Positions 6,066 to 14,229 are shown, numbered from the stretch's first letter. The stretch is 50,972 nt of DNA from a virus (IMGVR_UViG_3300044631_002617:1-50972), one strand, 5' to 3'. Numbers and translations: made by a program. The notes: generated by a model from the letters alone, not told the origin.

Positions 6066-8146
6066 CCAGCCCACGCATCATCTCCCTCGACATCGAGACC
6101 TACGGCGCAGCCGCCACCAACGGTCGGGGGCAGATGCTGCCGGCGCAGACAGTCTTTCATCCTGCACGGGCCATCGCCACGGATGGCGTTGCCCGCCAGG
6201 ATCTTGTGCTGACCTGCGCCATCACCGTTGCAGCAACCGAGCCACCCTACGAGGGACCCGCCGACATGTGGGATCTCGAGCGGGTTGCTGCCCTGCAGCC
6301 CGGCCCGACCTTCACCCTCAACCTGACCGACCCCACCAGCCACGACACTCTGCTGGCCTGGCTCCGCCATGCGCACACCATCGTCGGCATGAACCTGCCG
6401 TTCGACATCCTCTGGCTGCGCGCCTACACCCCGGCCCTTGCCCTCGCCCTCAACGGTCGGCACACCCTCATCGACCTGTCCGTCGTCAACTTCCTGCACT
6501 CCGAACTCCGGCCCGAGCGCAGCCTCAAGTCCCTTGGCCCCGTCCTCGGCACCCACTCCTACCGTGACGAAGCCACGCTCAAGGACGGTCGCCGGTTCCC
6601 TTCCCCCACCTGCCCAAACCTCCACGCGTACAACGCGCAGGACACGCACAACACCATGCTCGCCGTCGCACACCTGGCCCGGCGCATCCAGCGTGACTAC
6701 CCCAGCACGGACAAGCTCAGCTCCTACAGCGTCAACCACTTCAGCGACACGCTGTGGTCCACGATCCGCATGAGCGAGGCCGGCATTCCCTTCTCGCTGC
6801 CTGCACTCCGCACCCTCGAGGCCGACCTCATCAAGCAGGCAGACGACGCCACCAACTGCGCCGCTGCTGGTGGGGTACTCATCGAAGGCGAAGGCTCCGT
6901 CCAATCCCAGCGCGAGTTCATGGCCCGGTGCATCGAGGACATCCTCCCCACCAACCCTGACTTCCTGTCCCACCCCCTGCTCACCTACACCGAGAAAGCG
7001 AGGGAACTCTCGTGGTCCAGCGAGAACCGCAGGCTCATCGCGAGCCACCTGCCCGACTCTCACCCAGCCCGCACCATCTTCGAGTGTGCAGACAAACACA
7101 GCACGGCACAGAAGTTGGTGTCTTCCTACACATATCCGCTCTTGCGTCATCGCCGCACCAAGCCGGCCGACAAGTCGTCTGTCCTGCTCCCACTCACGAG
7201 CACGTCAGACATTGGCCTTGCCTACCCAACTTGGTATACAGTTCCCTCCGTACCAAAGGACTCAGGCTCTGAGGGCGGCACGATCCAAGCCCGGATCACC
7301 TGCAAGAACCCGGCGGCCCAGACTTTCCCCGCCGTCATCAAGGACTGCGAGACCAGCCGCTACCCCGGCGGCACCATCGTCTCCTTCGACCTGAGCCAGA
7401 TCGAGCTACGCGTCGCAGCCGTCCTGTCCGGCGAGCCCACCCTGCTCGCCGCCTTCAACGATGGCCTCGACCTGCACACCCAGCGCACCCTCGCCATCTT
7501 CGGGCAAGACGCGAAGGACCGCCCCGACTTCAAGTCCCTCCGTCAGATCGGTAAGACCGTGAACTTCGCCGACCTGTTCGGTGCGTCCGCGGCCCGCCTC
7601 CAGCGCAGCGTTCTCGACATGTCCGGCACCCTCTACCCCCTGTCCTTCTTCGACCAAATCGTTGCCAGCCGATACGCCCAACGACCTGGGCTGGTGGGGT
7701 GGCAGTACGCACTGTGCAAGCAGGCGGAATCAGCCGGCTACATCGAACTGCCGTACACCGGCCACACCCGCACCTTCACCAGCTTCCGGCTGGACGAACG
7801 GGCATGGCGCAGCAAGCGGGAACTGAAGCAGGTCCTCGCCCGTGGTGGCAAGAGCATGATCTCCGAAGTCTGCAACTTCCCGGTGCAGGCAACGGCGGGC
7901 AACGTCATGCTCGCCATCCAGAACTTCATTCACCGTGCGCTGGGTCCCATCACGAACCCCACCAGCCACAGGCAACCGCAGCTGTTCCTCCAGGTCTACG
8001 ACGCCCTGTACTTCGACTGCCCGCCGGGCACCGAGGGTCAGGCAGCGGACCTCATGTGGGCAGCGGTGGAGTTTGTCGGCACCGCCGGTTACTGGCATGA
8101 GTTGTGCAAGCGTTCCGGTCATCACGCACCCCTTATCTACGAGTAG
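6062..8146 (+). CDS. polA: Family A DNA polymerase with 3'-5' exonuclease
   Basis: A 694-residue replicative polymerase. The proofreading domain has DIET (exo I, about residue 10), NLPFDILW (exo II) and YNAQDTHNT (exo III). The polymerase domain has motif A SFDLSQIELRVAA, motif B RQIGKTVNFADLFG and motif C LQVYDALYFD. There is no 5'-3' exonuclease domain. In motif B the residue equivalent to E. coli Phe762 is Phe, and Tyr766 is replaced by Phe. Motif C is odd: the usual VHDE reads VYDA. The catalytic aspartate is kept, but His and Glu are not. ATG 6062 overlaps the upstream stop, and the longer frame is not supported. It is the anchor of the replication arm. Confidence 0.95.
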   Translation: MTSPRIISLDIETYGAAATNGRGQMLPAQTVFHPARAIATDGVARQDLVLTCAITVAATEPPYEGPADMWDLERVAALQPGPTFTLNLTDPTSHDTLLAWLRHAHTIVGMNLPFDILWLRAYTPALALALNGRHTLIDLSVVNFLHSELRPERSLKSLGPVLGTHSYRDEATLKDGRRFPSPTCPNLHAYNAQDTHNTMLAVAHLARRIQRDYPSTDKLSSYSVNHFSDTLWSTIRMSEAGIPFSLPALRTLEADLIKQADDATNCAAAGGVLIEGEGSVQSQREFMARCIEDILPTNPDFLSHPLLTYTEKARELSWSSENRRLIASHLPDSHPARTIFECADKHSTAQKLVSSYTYPLLRHRRTKPADKSSVLLPLTSTSDIGLAYPTWYTVPSVPKDSGSEGGTIQARITCKNPAAQTFPAVIKDCETSRYPGGTIVSFDLSQIELRVAAVLSGEPTLLAAFNDGLDLHTQRTLAIFGQDAKDRPDFKSLRQIGKTVNFADLFGASAARLQRSVLDMSGTLYPLSFFDQIVASRYAQRPGLVGWQYALCKQAESAGYIELPYTGHTRTFTSFRLDERAWRSKRELKQVLARGGKSMISEVCNFPVQATAGNVMLAIQNFIHRALGPITNPTSHRQPQLFLQVYDALYFDCPPGTEGQAADLMWAAVEFVGTAGYWHELCKRSGHHAPLIYE

Positions 8147-8148
8147 CC

Positions 8149-8442
8149 ATGCAGATTAAGATCCCCCCGCACATCTTCGACGCACTCCACCGTTACTACA
8201 AGTTCGGGCACCAGCCCGGCTCGTGCCTTCGTGACTTGCTCGAGGGTCGCATGTACGAGTCCGCACTTCGCGCAGACTCCGAGACCCGCGCCCGGTTTGC
8301 TGACATCATCATCTTCGTGCATGAGTTTGCCGACAGGGTCAGGCCCGACGAGGAACTGTTCAACTTCAAGTGGGAAACCTGGCGCTGCAAGTTCAGCCCC
8401 GACGCCACGGAGATCAACTTCAACCGAGGATCCGACGAATGA
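8149..8442 (+). CDS. Hypothetical protein, 97 aa
   Basis: ATG 8149, two bases after the polymerase stop. The product begins MQIKIPPHIFDALHRYYKFG and ends acidic (FNRGSDE). The line HIFDALHRYYKFGHQPGSCLRDLLEG is a pattern seen in small phage proteins encoded beside DNA polymerases, but its function is unknown to me. It is coupled to the next gene by an ATGA overlap at 8439. Confidence 0.7.
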   Translation: MQIKIPPHIFDALHRYYKFGHQPGSCLRDLLEGRMYESALRADSETRARFADIIIFVHEFADRVRPDEELFNFKWETWRCKFSPDATEINFNRGSDE

Positions 8443-8759
8443 GACACGACATCGAACTCACCATCGAAACCGAGGACATCTACCTCACCGTCACCTACGA
8501 CTGCAGGATTGACCGCTTCCGCAACTCCGACGACACAGGCCGACGCTGGTGGGAGGCTGAGGCTAAGTCCACCCTCGTGCATGCGATCCTCTACTACGGC
8601 GACGACGACGACGAGATCGAGTGGCGGTACGGAGACAACAAGCCGCCCGTCCTTGCCGCTGCTCTTGAACGTTACAACGGCCAGCTTGACGAGATGCTGA
8701 CCGAAGAAATCCAGGAACTCGTCGACGACCCATCATTCGGAAAGGACAACGATGCCTGA
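8439..8759 (+). CDS. Acidic hypothetical protein, 106 aa
   Basis: ATG 8439 in an ATGA overlap. The protein is strongly acidic (YYGDDDDEIEW in the middle and EEIQELVDD near the end) and starts MRHDIELTIETEDIYLTVTY, a likely beta sheet. A DNA-mimic or inhibitor role is possible for such an acidic protein, but nothing shows it. It overlaps the next gene by eight bases. Confidence 0.65.
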   Translation: MRHDIELTIETEDIYLTVTYDCRIDRFRNSDDTGRRWWEAEAKSTLVHAILYYGDDDDEIEWRYGDNKPPVLAAALERYNGQLDEMLTEEIQELVDDPSFGKDNDA

Positions 8760-9144
8760 CTTCCCCACCATCCGTGCCACCGTCGATGCGCTTAAGCCCC
8801 ACCTGCCCGAAGGCTTCCGCATCATCGTCCAGTACTCCGGCTCCGACGACTCCGGCTGGTTCGACAACGAGTACTTCCAGACCAAGGACGAGAAGACCAT
8901 CTACATCGACGAGAAGAAGCCGGAGCCCGAAGCGATCCTGCAGGAGTTCCGCATCGAGATCCACAACGAGTTGTACCCCATGCTCTACAACCGCTTCCCG
9001 GGTTGGGAGATCGGATGCGACGAAGTCCGTGGTTCGCACGGCCACTTCACGATCGACAGCGCAACCAACACCATCACGCAGACGCACATCCAGGACTTCT
9101 GCAGCGAAGAAGATCTCAGCCCCGAAGAGAAGGTCAAGTTCTAA
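8752..9144 (+). CDS. Hypothetical protein, 130 aa (possibly DUF6878-like)
   Basis: ATG 8752 lies eight bases inside the previous gene. The product starts MPDFPTIRATVDALKPHLPE. The C-terminal region reads RFPGWEIGCDEVRGSHGHFTID, which recalls the conserved end of DUF6878 proteins from plasmids and phages. I hold that match as tentative. The protein is acidic overall. It is followed by a TAATG overlap with the DUF6915-like gene. Confidence 0.55.
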   Translation: MPDFPTIRATVDALKPHLPEGFRIIVQYSGSDDSGWFDNEYFQTKDEKTIYIDEKKPEPEAILQEFRIEIHNELYPMLYNRFPGWEIGCDEVRGSHGHFTIDSATNTITQTHIQDFCSEEDLSPEEKVKF

Positions 9145-9533
9145 TGCACCCCTACCACCACGCCCTGTCGTCCGCCAAGAAGCACGGCGGTGAACCCGGC
9201 GACTACCAGTTCATCCACGACTGGTTCGACGCCACCAAGCAGTACTTCGGTGACGCCCGTCACCGGGCCCTCCGTCACCACACCGCCGGCATCTTCTGGT
9301 GCGAGGAGATCTACGGTCACACCATCACCAACCGTGACGGCAAGCAGATCCCCGTCCGAGTCATCGCCGAGCAGCACGTGATGGAGGACATGGGGTTCTT
9401 GCCCACGCCCGAGTGGTGGCTCAGCAAGATGACCCTCACGGTCGACATGAACCGGGTCCCCACCAAGCCGGACAGTGCGTTCGACAACCTGAAGCGAACC
9501 CTGGCGGCGGAACTGTACAAGGGTGAGGGCTGA
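9144..9533 (+). CDS. DUF6915-like protein, 129 aa
   Basis: ATG 9144 overlaps the upstream stop (TAATG). The N-terminus shows the conserved pattern of the DUF6915 family: MHPYHHALSSAKKHGGEPGD, then IHDWFDATK, then RHRALRHHTAGIFWCEE. The many histidines and the CEE motif suggest metal binding, but the family has no known function. It is common in phage and plasmid small-gene clusters. It is followed by a 15-base gap to the ERCC4 nuclease gene. Confidence 0.65.
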   Translation: MHPYHHALSSAKKHGGEPGDYQFIHDWFDATKQYFGDARHRALRHHTAGIFWCEEIYGHTITNRDGKQIPVRVIAEQHVMEDMGFLPTPEWWLSKMTLTVDMNRVPTKPDSAFDNLKRTLAAELYKGEG

Positions 9534-9548
9534 CCCTACGATGGGGCG

Positions 9549-10238
9549 GTGTCCCAAGTCACCGTCCTGATTGACGCCCGGGAAAAGAAACCCCTTGCCT
9601 TTCCCGCACACCTCGTGGTGCTGGACAGGAATGCCCTGCCCACCTCCGGTCGGTCCCGCACAGTCACGGTCCGCACGCAGTCTGAGACCATGAAGACTGG
9701 GGACTACCGGTTGGTGGGGGGCAAGGCGGCCATTGAGCGGAAGGGATCCTTCGAGGAGATCGCGGGGAACTGCCTAACCCTCGACGGCAGGCGACGTTTT
9801 ATTGAATGCTGCCGCCGCCTCCGGGACGAGTGCAGCAGGGCGTGCCTCTTGTTCGAGGGCGCAGTGGGGGGCTTCGAGGTTCGGGCTGGACTTCCCCATC
9901 CGGGGGTCGCAACCGACGCTTTATTGGATATCATCGGGGAGCACGGGCTACCGCTCATGCTGCTCCCCCTGAGCACGACCGGCCAACGTAGGGCGGCAGG
10001 GGAATGGGCGCTGAGGTGGCTCCTATCGCAGGAACGCCATGTCATACGTCACGCTCACGACCGACACCAAGAACTACCACAAGTCGACGACCTTCGCAGT
10101 AACGGCGACGGCGGCCCAGGCAAAGTCGGTTGTGACGACGAAGCCCGAGCCGGTGGCGAATCGCAGCACGGTGCTGGGCGCATCGTACAACTACCTCAAG
10201 CTGAAGATCTACTGCAGCGCAAGCACCCCGGTGCCTAG
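9549..10238 (+). CDS. ERCC4-type nuclease domain protein with read-through tail
   Basis: The N-terminal 165 residues match the XPF/ERCC4 nuclease fold: VLIDAREKKPLAF at the start, MKTGDYRLVGGKAAIERKGS with the catalytic ERK, and a terminal helix WALRWLLSQE. Such phage enzymes cut branched DNA during replication or recombination. The start is GTG 9549 after GATGGGGCG. The frame stays open for about 65 more residues, overlapping the 10039 gene in another frame by 200 bases. That tail (RHAHDRHQELPQVDD onward) has the composition of an out-of-frame reading of the structural gene. The original stop was probably lost at a recombination joint. Confidence 0.75.
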   Translation: MSQVTVLIDAREKKPLAFPAHLVVLDRNALPTSGRSRTVTVRTQSETMKTGDYRLVGGKAAIERKGSFEEIAGNCLTLDGRRRFIECCRRLRDECSRACLLFEGAVGGFEVRAGLPHPGVATDALLDIIGEHGLPLMLLPLSTTGQRRAAGEWALRWLLSQERHVIRHAHDRHQELPQVDDLRSNGDGGPGKVGCDDEARAGGESQHGAGRIVQLPQAEDLLQRKHPGA

Positions 10239-10536
10239 CGTCTACATCTACGGCTGGAACTACTGCCCCGAAGTCAACGGCTGGGTTCCGCAGCTTCTGT
10301 ACTCCGGCACTGTTACCCTTGCGTCCAGCTCGCAGACCCTGCCGAGCGTTGGCACGGTGTGGGAAGTTGCAGCGCACACAAAGGTGACCGGTGACGGCAA
10401 GCTCTTCGACGGGTCGAGCTCGACCAGCAACGGTGGCTTCCTCCTCATCGACACGCTGGGCTGCGAGTACATCGAGCCCTCGTTCACCGTCTCCACCGGC
10501 AGCCAGAACATCACCGTTCTTGCCGCAGGACTCTGA
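10039..10536 (+). CDS. Putative virion surface or decoration protein, 165 aa
   Basis: ATG 10039 has AGGAACGCC upstream. The product (MSYVTLTTDTKNYHKSTTFA) is rich in Thr, Ser, Val and Gly, with a repeating beta pattern (LYSGTVTLASSSQTLPSVGT), typical of a small beta-sandwich virion protein. It resembles in style the 22295 and 22788 products, but similarity is not clear by eye. It begins a module of structural genes on the + strand. Its first 200 bases overlap the tail of the nuclease gene out of frame. Confidence 0.65.
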   Translation: MSYVTLTTDTKNYHKSTTFAVTATAAQAKSVVTTKPEPVANRSTVLGASYNYLKLKIYCSASTPVPSVYIYGWNYCPEVNGWVPQLLYSGTVTLASSSQTLPSVGTVWEVAAHTKVTGDGKLFDGSSSTSNGGFLLIDTLGCEYIEPSFTVSTGSQNITVLAAGL

Positions 10537-10769
10537 TGTTCCACACCCGCACTCGTCCACTGTCGGAGTTCCCCAACCGCACGCAGCGGTTCCGGATCTC
10601 CATGTTCAATCCCGTTGTCCCGATTGAAGAGGCCATCTACAACGGGCAGACGGCGTCGTTCACCGCGTTTGCTGAAATCTTGAACGGCGAGAACGCATCG
10701 TTCACTAGCTACCAGCGCACCATTATTCCTCCTGACGCAAGCGGCGGATACCCTGCCGCCGAGGCCTGA
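10536..10769 (+). CDS. Hypothetical protein, 77 aa, in the receptor-binding module
   Basis: ATG 10536 in a TGATG overlap. The product contains two similar short segments, NGQTASFTAFAEILNGENAS and a following FTSYQ, so it may hold an internal repeat of NG(Q/E)xASFT. It lies between two likely virion genes and is probably a small virion protein. No family is recognised. Confidence 0.6.
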   Translation: MFHTRTRPLSEFPNRTQRFRISMFNPVVPIEEAIYNGQTASFTAFAEILNGENASFTSYQRTIIPPDASGGYPAAEA

Positions 10770-10771
10770 CC

Positions 10772-11791
10772 ATGGCAACCAACGTAGACGCACAGATTTG
10801 TGTTCGCCGCGACACCGCAGCCAACTGGGCAAGCTCAAACCCCACCCTCCTCAACGGCGAGGTGGGGTACGACACGACCAACAACAAGCTGAAGATCGGC
10901 AACGGCACCCTTGGCTGGAATGCGCTGTCCTATCTGACCGATGCAACTGGAAGTGTTTGGCCTGATCCGGTGCGTAAAGCATTGTGGCAATGCGAATTCA
11001 CCAGCGGAGTCCCAACATATCCAGCCCCGGGTGCTTCTAGCACTTTGCGAGGGTTGACTCCGCAGTATTACTACGGCGCAAACGACCGTAACTACATGAC
11101 TGTGGAGGGCATCGATTCAGAGGAGTGGTCGTATGGTGCGGTTGCAGTGTCGGTGATGGGGCCAAATATGTGGTGCTGGATTGGCGAATCTATTCCTTCA
11201 GGCTATTCAGCCCCCAGCGGTGACAACAATGCCCCAACGGCCCGATACCACACGCAGGAGTTTGTTTCAATCTTCCGGACTCCAATTAGCACGGCCAACT
11301 ACATCCTTTGTGTTGGAGCGTCAGGTAATGGAACTGGCGATCCACGCCACACGGCAAACACTGGATTCTTCTTCAAGTATCAACCGGGCAACAATGGAAA
11401 CAGGTGGCAATGCGTCATCCGGCTTCTTGACAGCACGCCTTGGGCGCAAGTTGAGTATGTCGTGGACAGCGGCATTGCGTTTACGGCATACACGGTTTAC
11501 AACTTGAAGGTAGTAACAACTGAAGGACCGGGTCCGACTCTGATTCCGACTGTTCGGTTCTACATCAACGAAGCACTCGTTGCTACGGTCAACCTGTCAA
11601 TCTACCCATCGACTCAAACCCAGTATTTCTTCCCATTGACGAACAACATTTCGCAAACCACGCAGTCCGGACTTGGTGCATATGACACCCGTGCGTTCTA
11701 TGTGGACTATATGCACCGCCTGATCACCTTCAACACGGTTGTTCCGCGCTTGCGTGACGGCATTACGGCAGTTAGCGGCAGTGAGTCCTAA
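10772..11791 (+). CDS. Putative tail fibre or receptor-binding protein, 339 aa
   Basis: The first 50 residues carry the pattern of phage tail-fibre N-terminal domains of the Mtd/hyaluronidase type: ICVRRDTAANWASSNP, then LLNGEVGYDTTNNKLKIGNG. The rest is a beta-rich domain that should recognise the host surface. From about 10930 on, third codon positions are visibly less GC-rich than in the neighbours, which fits exchange of host-range domains between phages. It starts at ATG 10772, two bases after the previous stop. The following small gene may be its partner or chaperone. Confidence 0.75.
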   Translation: MATNVDAQICVRRDTAANWASSNPTLLNGEVGYDTTNNKLKIGNGTLGWNALSYLTDATGSVWPDPVRKALWQCEFTSGVPTYPAPGASSTLRGLTPQYYYGANDRNYMTVEGIDSEEWSYGAVAVSVMGPNMWCWIGESIPSGYSAPSGDNNAPTARYHTQEFVSIFRTPISTANYILCVGASGNGTGDPRHTANTGFFFKYQPGNNGNRWQCVIRLLDSTPWAQVEYVVDSGIAFTAYTVYNLKVVTTEGPGPTLIPTVRFYINEALVATVNLSIYPSTQTQYFFPLTNNISQTTQSGLGAYDTRAFYVDYMHRLITFNTVVPRLRDGITAVSGSES

Positions 11792-11803
11792 AGAAAGGCA
11801 ATC

Positions 11804-12208
11804 ATGCGTAGCGCATTCATTGAAAACAACAAGGTTGGCACCATTCGTGAGGTGTCGTACCCGGACCATCCAATGTGGGTTCTGCTCAACGAGGGTGAGG
11901 TTTGCCATACTGGAATGCTGTACAGGCCCAATGAGACCCCCCGCTTTGCGTTTCCAGAGCCTGCTCCAAAGCCCGTTGAACCAAAGGCATGGACGGCTTT
12001 TCAATTCCTGCTTCGGTTCACCGAACAGGAGCGTGAGACGTTCCGCGTTGCTGCTCTGACGGACGGCAAGGTTGCGGACTTCATGCAGTTGTGCGGCGCA
12101 GCCAGCGAGGTTGAGGCCAATCACCCGCTGACGGTGGCAGGCATGGCGTACCTGGTGTCTCAGGATCTGCTGACCCAGGCGCGCGCTGACGAGGTGCTGG
12201 GAAACTAA
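11804..12208 (+). CDS. Hypothetical protein after the tail fibre, 134 aa
   Basis: ATG 11804 with the ribosome site AAAGGCAATC. The product begins MRSAFIENNKVGTIREVSYP, has a proline linker (PEPAPKPVEPKAW) at about residue 55, then a helical C-terminal half (FTEQERETFRVAALTDGKVA). The two-part layout with a proline linker is like small tail-fibre assembly proteins encoded after fibre genes. This is an inference from position. Confidence 0.6.
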   Translation: MRSAFIENNKVGTIREVSYPDHPMWVLLNEGEVCHTGMLYRPNETPRFAFPEPAPKPVEPKAWTAFQFLLRFTEQERETFRVAALTDGKVADFMQLCGAASEVEANHPLTVAGMAYLVSQDLLTQARADEVLGN

Positions 12209-12211
12209 GCC

Positions 12212-12430
12212 ATGACCATTGAGCGTGACAACGTCGTGAAGCTGTCGGCAGGCAACTGGATCGCCATCGTGGGCATCGCCGTGACCGTGTTGGCCTTCGT
12301 TATCCCTGCGTACATCAACCACGACCGGCTGCTTATGCAAGTGATTACCCAGCAAGCAGCGCTCAACCAGCGGCTGGACAAGATCGAGATCAAGCTTGAG
12401 GCTGCTGCCGCTCATCCTGCTGCTCGCTGA
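12212..12430 (+). CDS. Putative holin-like single-span membrane protein, 72 aa
   Basis: After a 13-residue polar N-terminus there is one membrane segment (NWIAIVGIAVTVLAFVIPAY, about residues 15-34), then a coiled-coil tail (QRLDKIEIKLEAAA). Size and layout fit small phage holins or related membrane partners, and the next two genes also encode membrane proteins. No endolysin is recognised next to it. It overlaps the following gene by 35 bases. Confidence 0.5.
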   Translation: MTIERDNVVKLSAGNWIAIVGIAVTVLAFVIPAYINHDRLLMQVITQQAALNQRLDKIEIKLEAAAAHPAAR

Positions 12431-12890
12431 CTTCTGGTTGCTGGTGGGGTGCAGCCCGACCGCACGGGTCGCGCACAACTCCACCCTCATTCAGTCGGAG
12501 GCACAGGCGCTGATTGACAGGGGCGAGGCGACCGGGGACAAGGAGGTCGTGAAGCATGCAGAACGTATTTACGGGCTTGCTTCTGATATCCATGGTCAGC
12601 TACCTTATCTGGAGGACCGAGTGCCATCGTGGCTCACGACGCTGTGGTGGTGCGCGGCAGCCGCAATCGTTATCGGCATCTGCGTTATCCTGTGGCAGAC
12701 CGGAATCGGCACTGCCATCCGAGTCGCCATTGGCTGGCTCCCGCGGAAGAAGGTTGTTGACGCCGACCTTGCTTCGGGCATGCTCGACCCAAACAAACCG
12801 GAAGACGCTCGTGAGTATGTTGCTGCGCGACGGGCGTCCGACCCAGAGTTCGATGCCGCGTGGCGACGCATTCACAAGGAGAAGTCATGA
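12396..12890 (+). CDS. Membrane lipoprotein with second membrane segment, 164 aa
   Basis: The start is TTG 12396. The N-terminus MRLLPLILLLADFWLLVGCS is a lipoprotein signal with lipobox LVGC, so cysteine 19 should be lipidated. A second hydrophobic segment (WWCAAAAIVIGICVILW) lies around residues 84-100, followed by a charged C-terminus. A lipoprotein in this place may act like a spanin, but a second span is unusual for one. The lipobox codons are part of a dispersed motif copy (12440). The next gene overlaps by four bases. Confidence 0.6.
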   Translation: MRLLPLILLLADFWLLVGCSPTARVAHNSTLIQSEAQALIDRGEATGDKEVVKHAERIYGLASDIHGQLPYLEDRVPSWLTTLWWCAAAAIVIGICVILWQTGIGTAIRVAIGWLPRKKVVDADLASGMLDPNKPEDAREYVAARRASDPEFDAAWRRIHKEKS

Positions 12891-13006
12891 CGACTCTCGC
12901 TGACATCAGTTCGTTCCTCGGTAGCCTGTGGTTCGCAGGCCTGCTTGGCACCCTCGGCTTCGTGGCCGGTTGGTTCCTCTGCAAGAAGCACGGCAGCAAG
13001 TTCTGA
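12887..13006 (+). CDS. Mini membrane protein, 39 aa
   Basis: Read directly from the sequence: ATG 12887 overlaps the upstream stop (ATGA) and has GGAGAAGTC before it. The frame ends at TGA 13004-13006, which overlaps the next start (TGATG). The product MTTLADISSFLGSLWFAGLL continues into a hydrophobic span and a basic end (CKKHGSKF). The tight coupling on both sides and the one-span layout make it a credible gene, perhaps a lysis accessory protein or small holin. Confidence 0.65.
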   Translation: MTTLADISSFLGSLWFAGLLGTLGFVAGWFLCKKHGSKF

Positions 13007-13923
13007 TGGCAAACGTACCGTTCCAGGTGAGGGCAGCAACGAGGAACATCCACCTTGTTGATCTCGATTTCACCTCGAAGACGGATGAGTGGTGGTTCCT
13101 ACTGTCCGGGGACCGCCACCACGATAACCCACACGCAGACCACGAGCTGGAGCTCAAGCACCTTGAAGAAGCAAAGGCTCGCCGTGCCGGCATCATTGAT
13201 GTGGGCGATCTGCACTGCGCGATGGAAGGCAAATTTGATCCTCGCCGCAACAAAGCAGGGATTCGTGAAGAGCATGCAATGGCTCCGGACTATCTCGATT
13301 CCCTAGTCCGTCACGCCGCTGATTTCTACGCGCCATACGCCAGCAACTTCGTCGTGATAGGCCGCGGGAATCACGAGTCGGCGATCCTGAAGAACTGCGA
13401 GACCGACATCACCGAGCGCCTGTGCGAGCGCATGTCCCAGATGAGCGGGCACAAGGTGCATCCTGGCGGCTACGGGGGCTGGGTCAAGTTCCACCTTGAG
13501 ACACCCAACAACGAACGGTACACGCTAAGCCTCAAGTACTTCCACGGTGCCGGAGGCGCAGCACTCATGTCCTTCGACACCCTAAAGGTGCGTCGCAATG
13601 CTGCGGTCATGCCGGATGCAGACGTCATCGTGCAGGGCCACGTCCACAAGCAGTGGTTCATGCCCCTGTCCCGCGAGCGCCTGGTCTGCGACAAGCACGG
13701 CTGCCGCGTGGTCAGCGACATCCAGTTCCACGTGAGAACGGGGACCTACAAGGACGAGTTCGGCGATGGCCACTCGGGCTGGCACATCGAGCAGGGCCGT
13801 GGCCCTGAAGTGCAGGGCGCAGTCTGGATGCGCCTGTACCTCGCCAAGAAGGCGGGTCGCACGACCGGCGGCGACTCCAAGACCTACTACCAGCTGACGC
13901 CTGAATTCCACCTGGCGCACTGA
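13006..13923 (+). CDS. Calcineurin-like metallophosphoesterase, 305 aa
   Basis: The metal-binding motifs of the superfamily occur in order: GDRHHDN (DxH variant), VGDLHCAM (GD), GRGNHES (GNHE), YFHGAGG (histidine) and VQGHVHKQ (GHxH). Such phage proteins hydrolyse phosphodiesters and may act as nucleases or nucleotide phosphatases, but the substrate is unknown. The start at ATG 13006 overlaps the stop of the mini membrane gene. Its place between membrane proteins and the recombination cassette suggests a role in DNA processing. The intergenic gap after it contains a dispersed motif copy (13925). Confidence 0.85.
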   Translation: MANVPFQVRAATRNIHLVDLDFTSKTDEWWFLLSGDRHHDNPHADHELELKHLEEAKARRAGIIDVGDLHCAMEGKFDPRRNKAGIREEHAMAPDYLDSLVRHAADFYAPYASNFVVIGRGNHESAILKNCETDITERLCERMSQMSGHKVHPGGYGGWVKFHLETPNNERYTLSLKYFHGAGGAALMSFDTLKVRRNAAVMPDADVIVQGHVHKQWFMPLSRERLVCDKHGCRVVSDIQFHVRTGTYKDEFGDGHSGWHIEQGRGPEVQGAVWMRLYLAKKAGRTTGGDSKTYYQLTPEFHLAH

Positions 13924-13935
13924 ACCCCACCAGCC

Positions 13936-14205
13936 ATGGCCAAGGGAGATCGCATCCTCCGCATCCGTGGCCAGCGCTGGAGGCTGCGCTTCGTCAGCAA
14001 CCTCGGCGACAACCGGGGCGTGTGCGACAAGCCCAACCGCATCATCCGCGTCCTGTCCTCCCAGGAGGGACAGATGGAAATGGACACCATCATCCACGAG
14101 ATGCTGCACGCCGCCCTCTGGGACCTCGACGAGGAAGCAGTCCACGACACCGCCAACGCCATTGCCGCTGCGCTCTGGCGGGTGGGGTACCGCCGTCCCC
14201 AGTGA
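13936..14205 (+). CDS. Small HExxH putative zinc metallopeptidase, 89 aa
   Basis: ATG 13936. The sequence TIIHEMLHAALWDLDEEAV holds a perfect HExxH zinc site (His54, Glu55, His58) with an acidic residue downstream. The layout, an N-terminal beta strand region and a metal-site helix with nothing after, is like minimal SprT/DUF45-type proteins in phages. It may act on DNA-bound proteins or have no protease activity. It is followed by a hairpin-bearing leader for the recombination cassette. Confidence 0.65.
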   Translation: MAKGDRILRIRGQRWRLRFVSNLGDNRGVCDKPNRIIRVLSSQEGQMEMDTIIHEMLHAALWDLDEEAVHDTANAIAAALWRVGYRRPQ

Positions 14206-14229
14206 AGCAAATCCTTCACCCGCTTCCCC

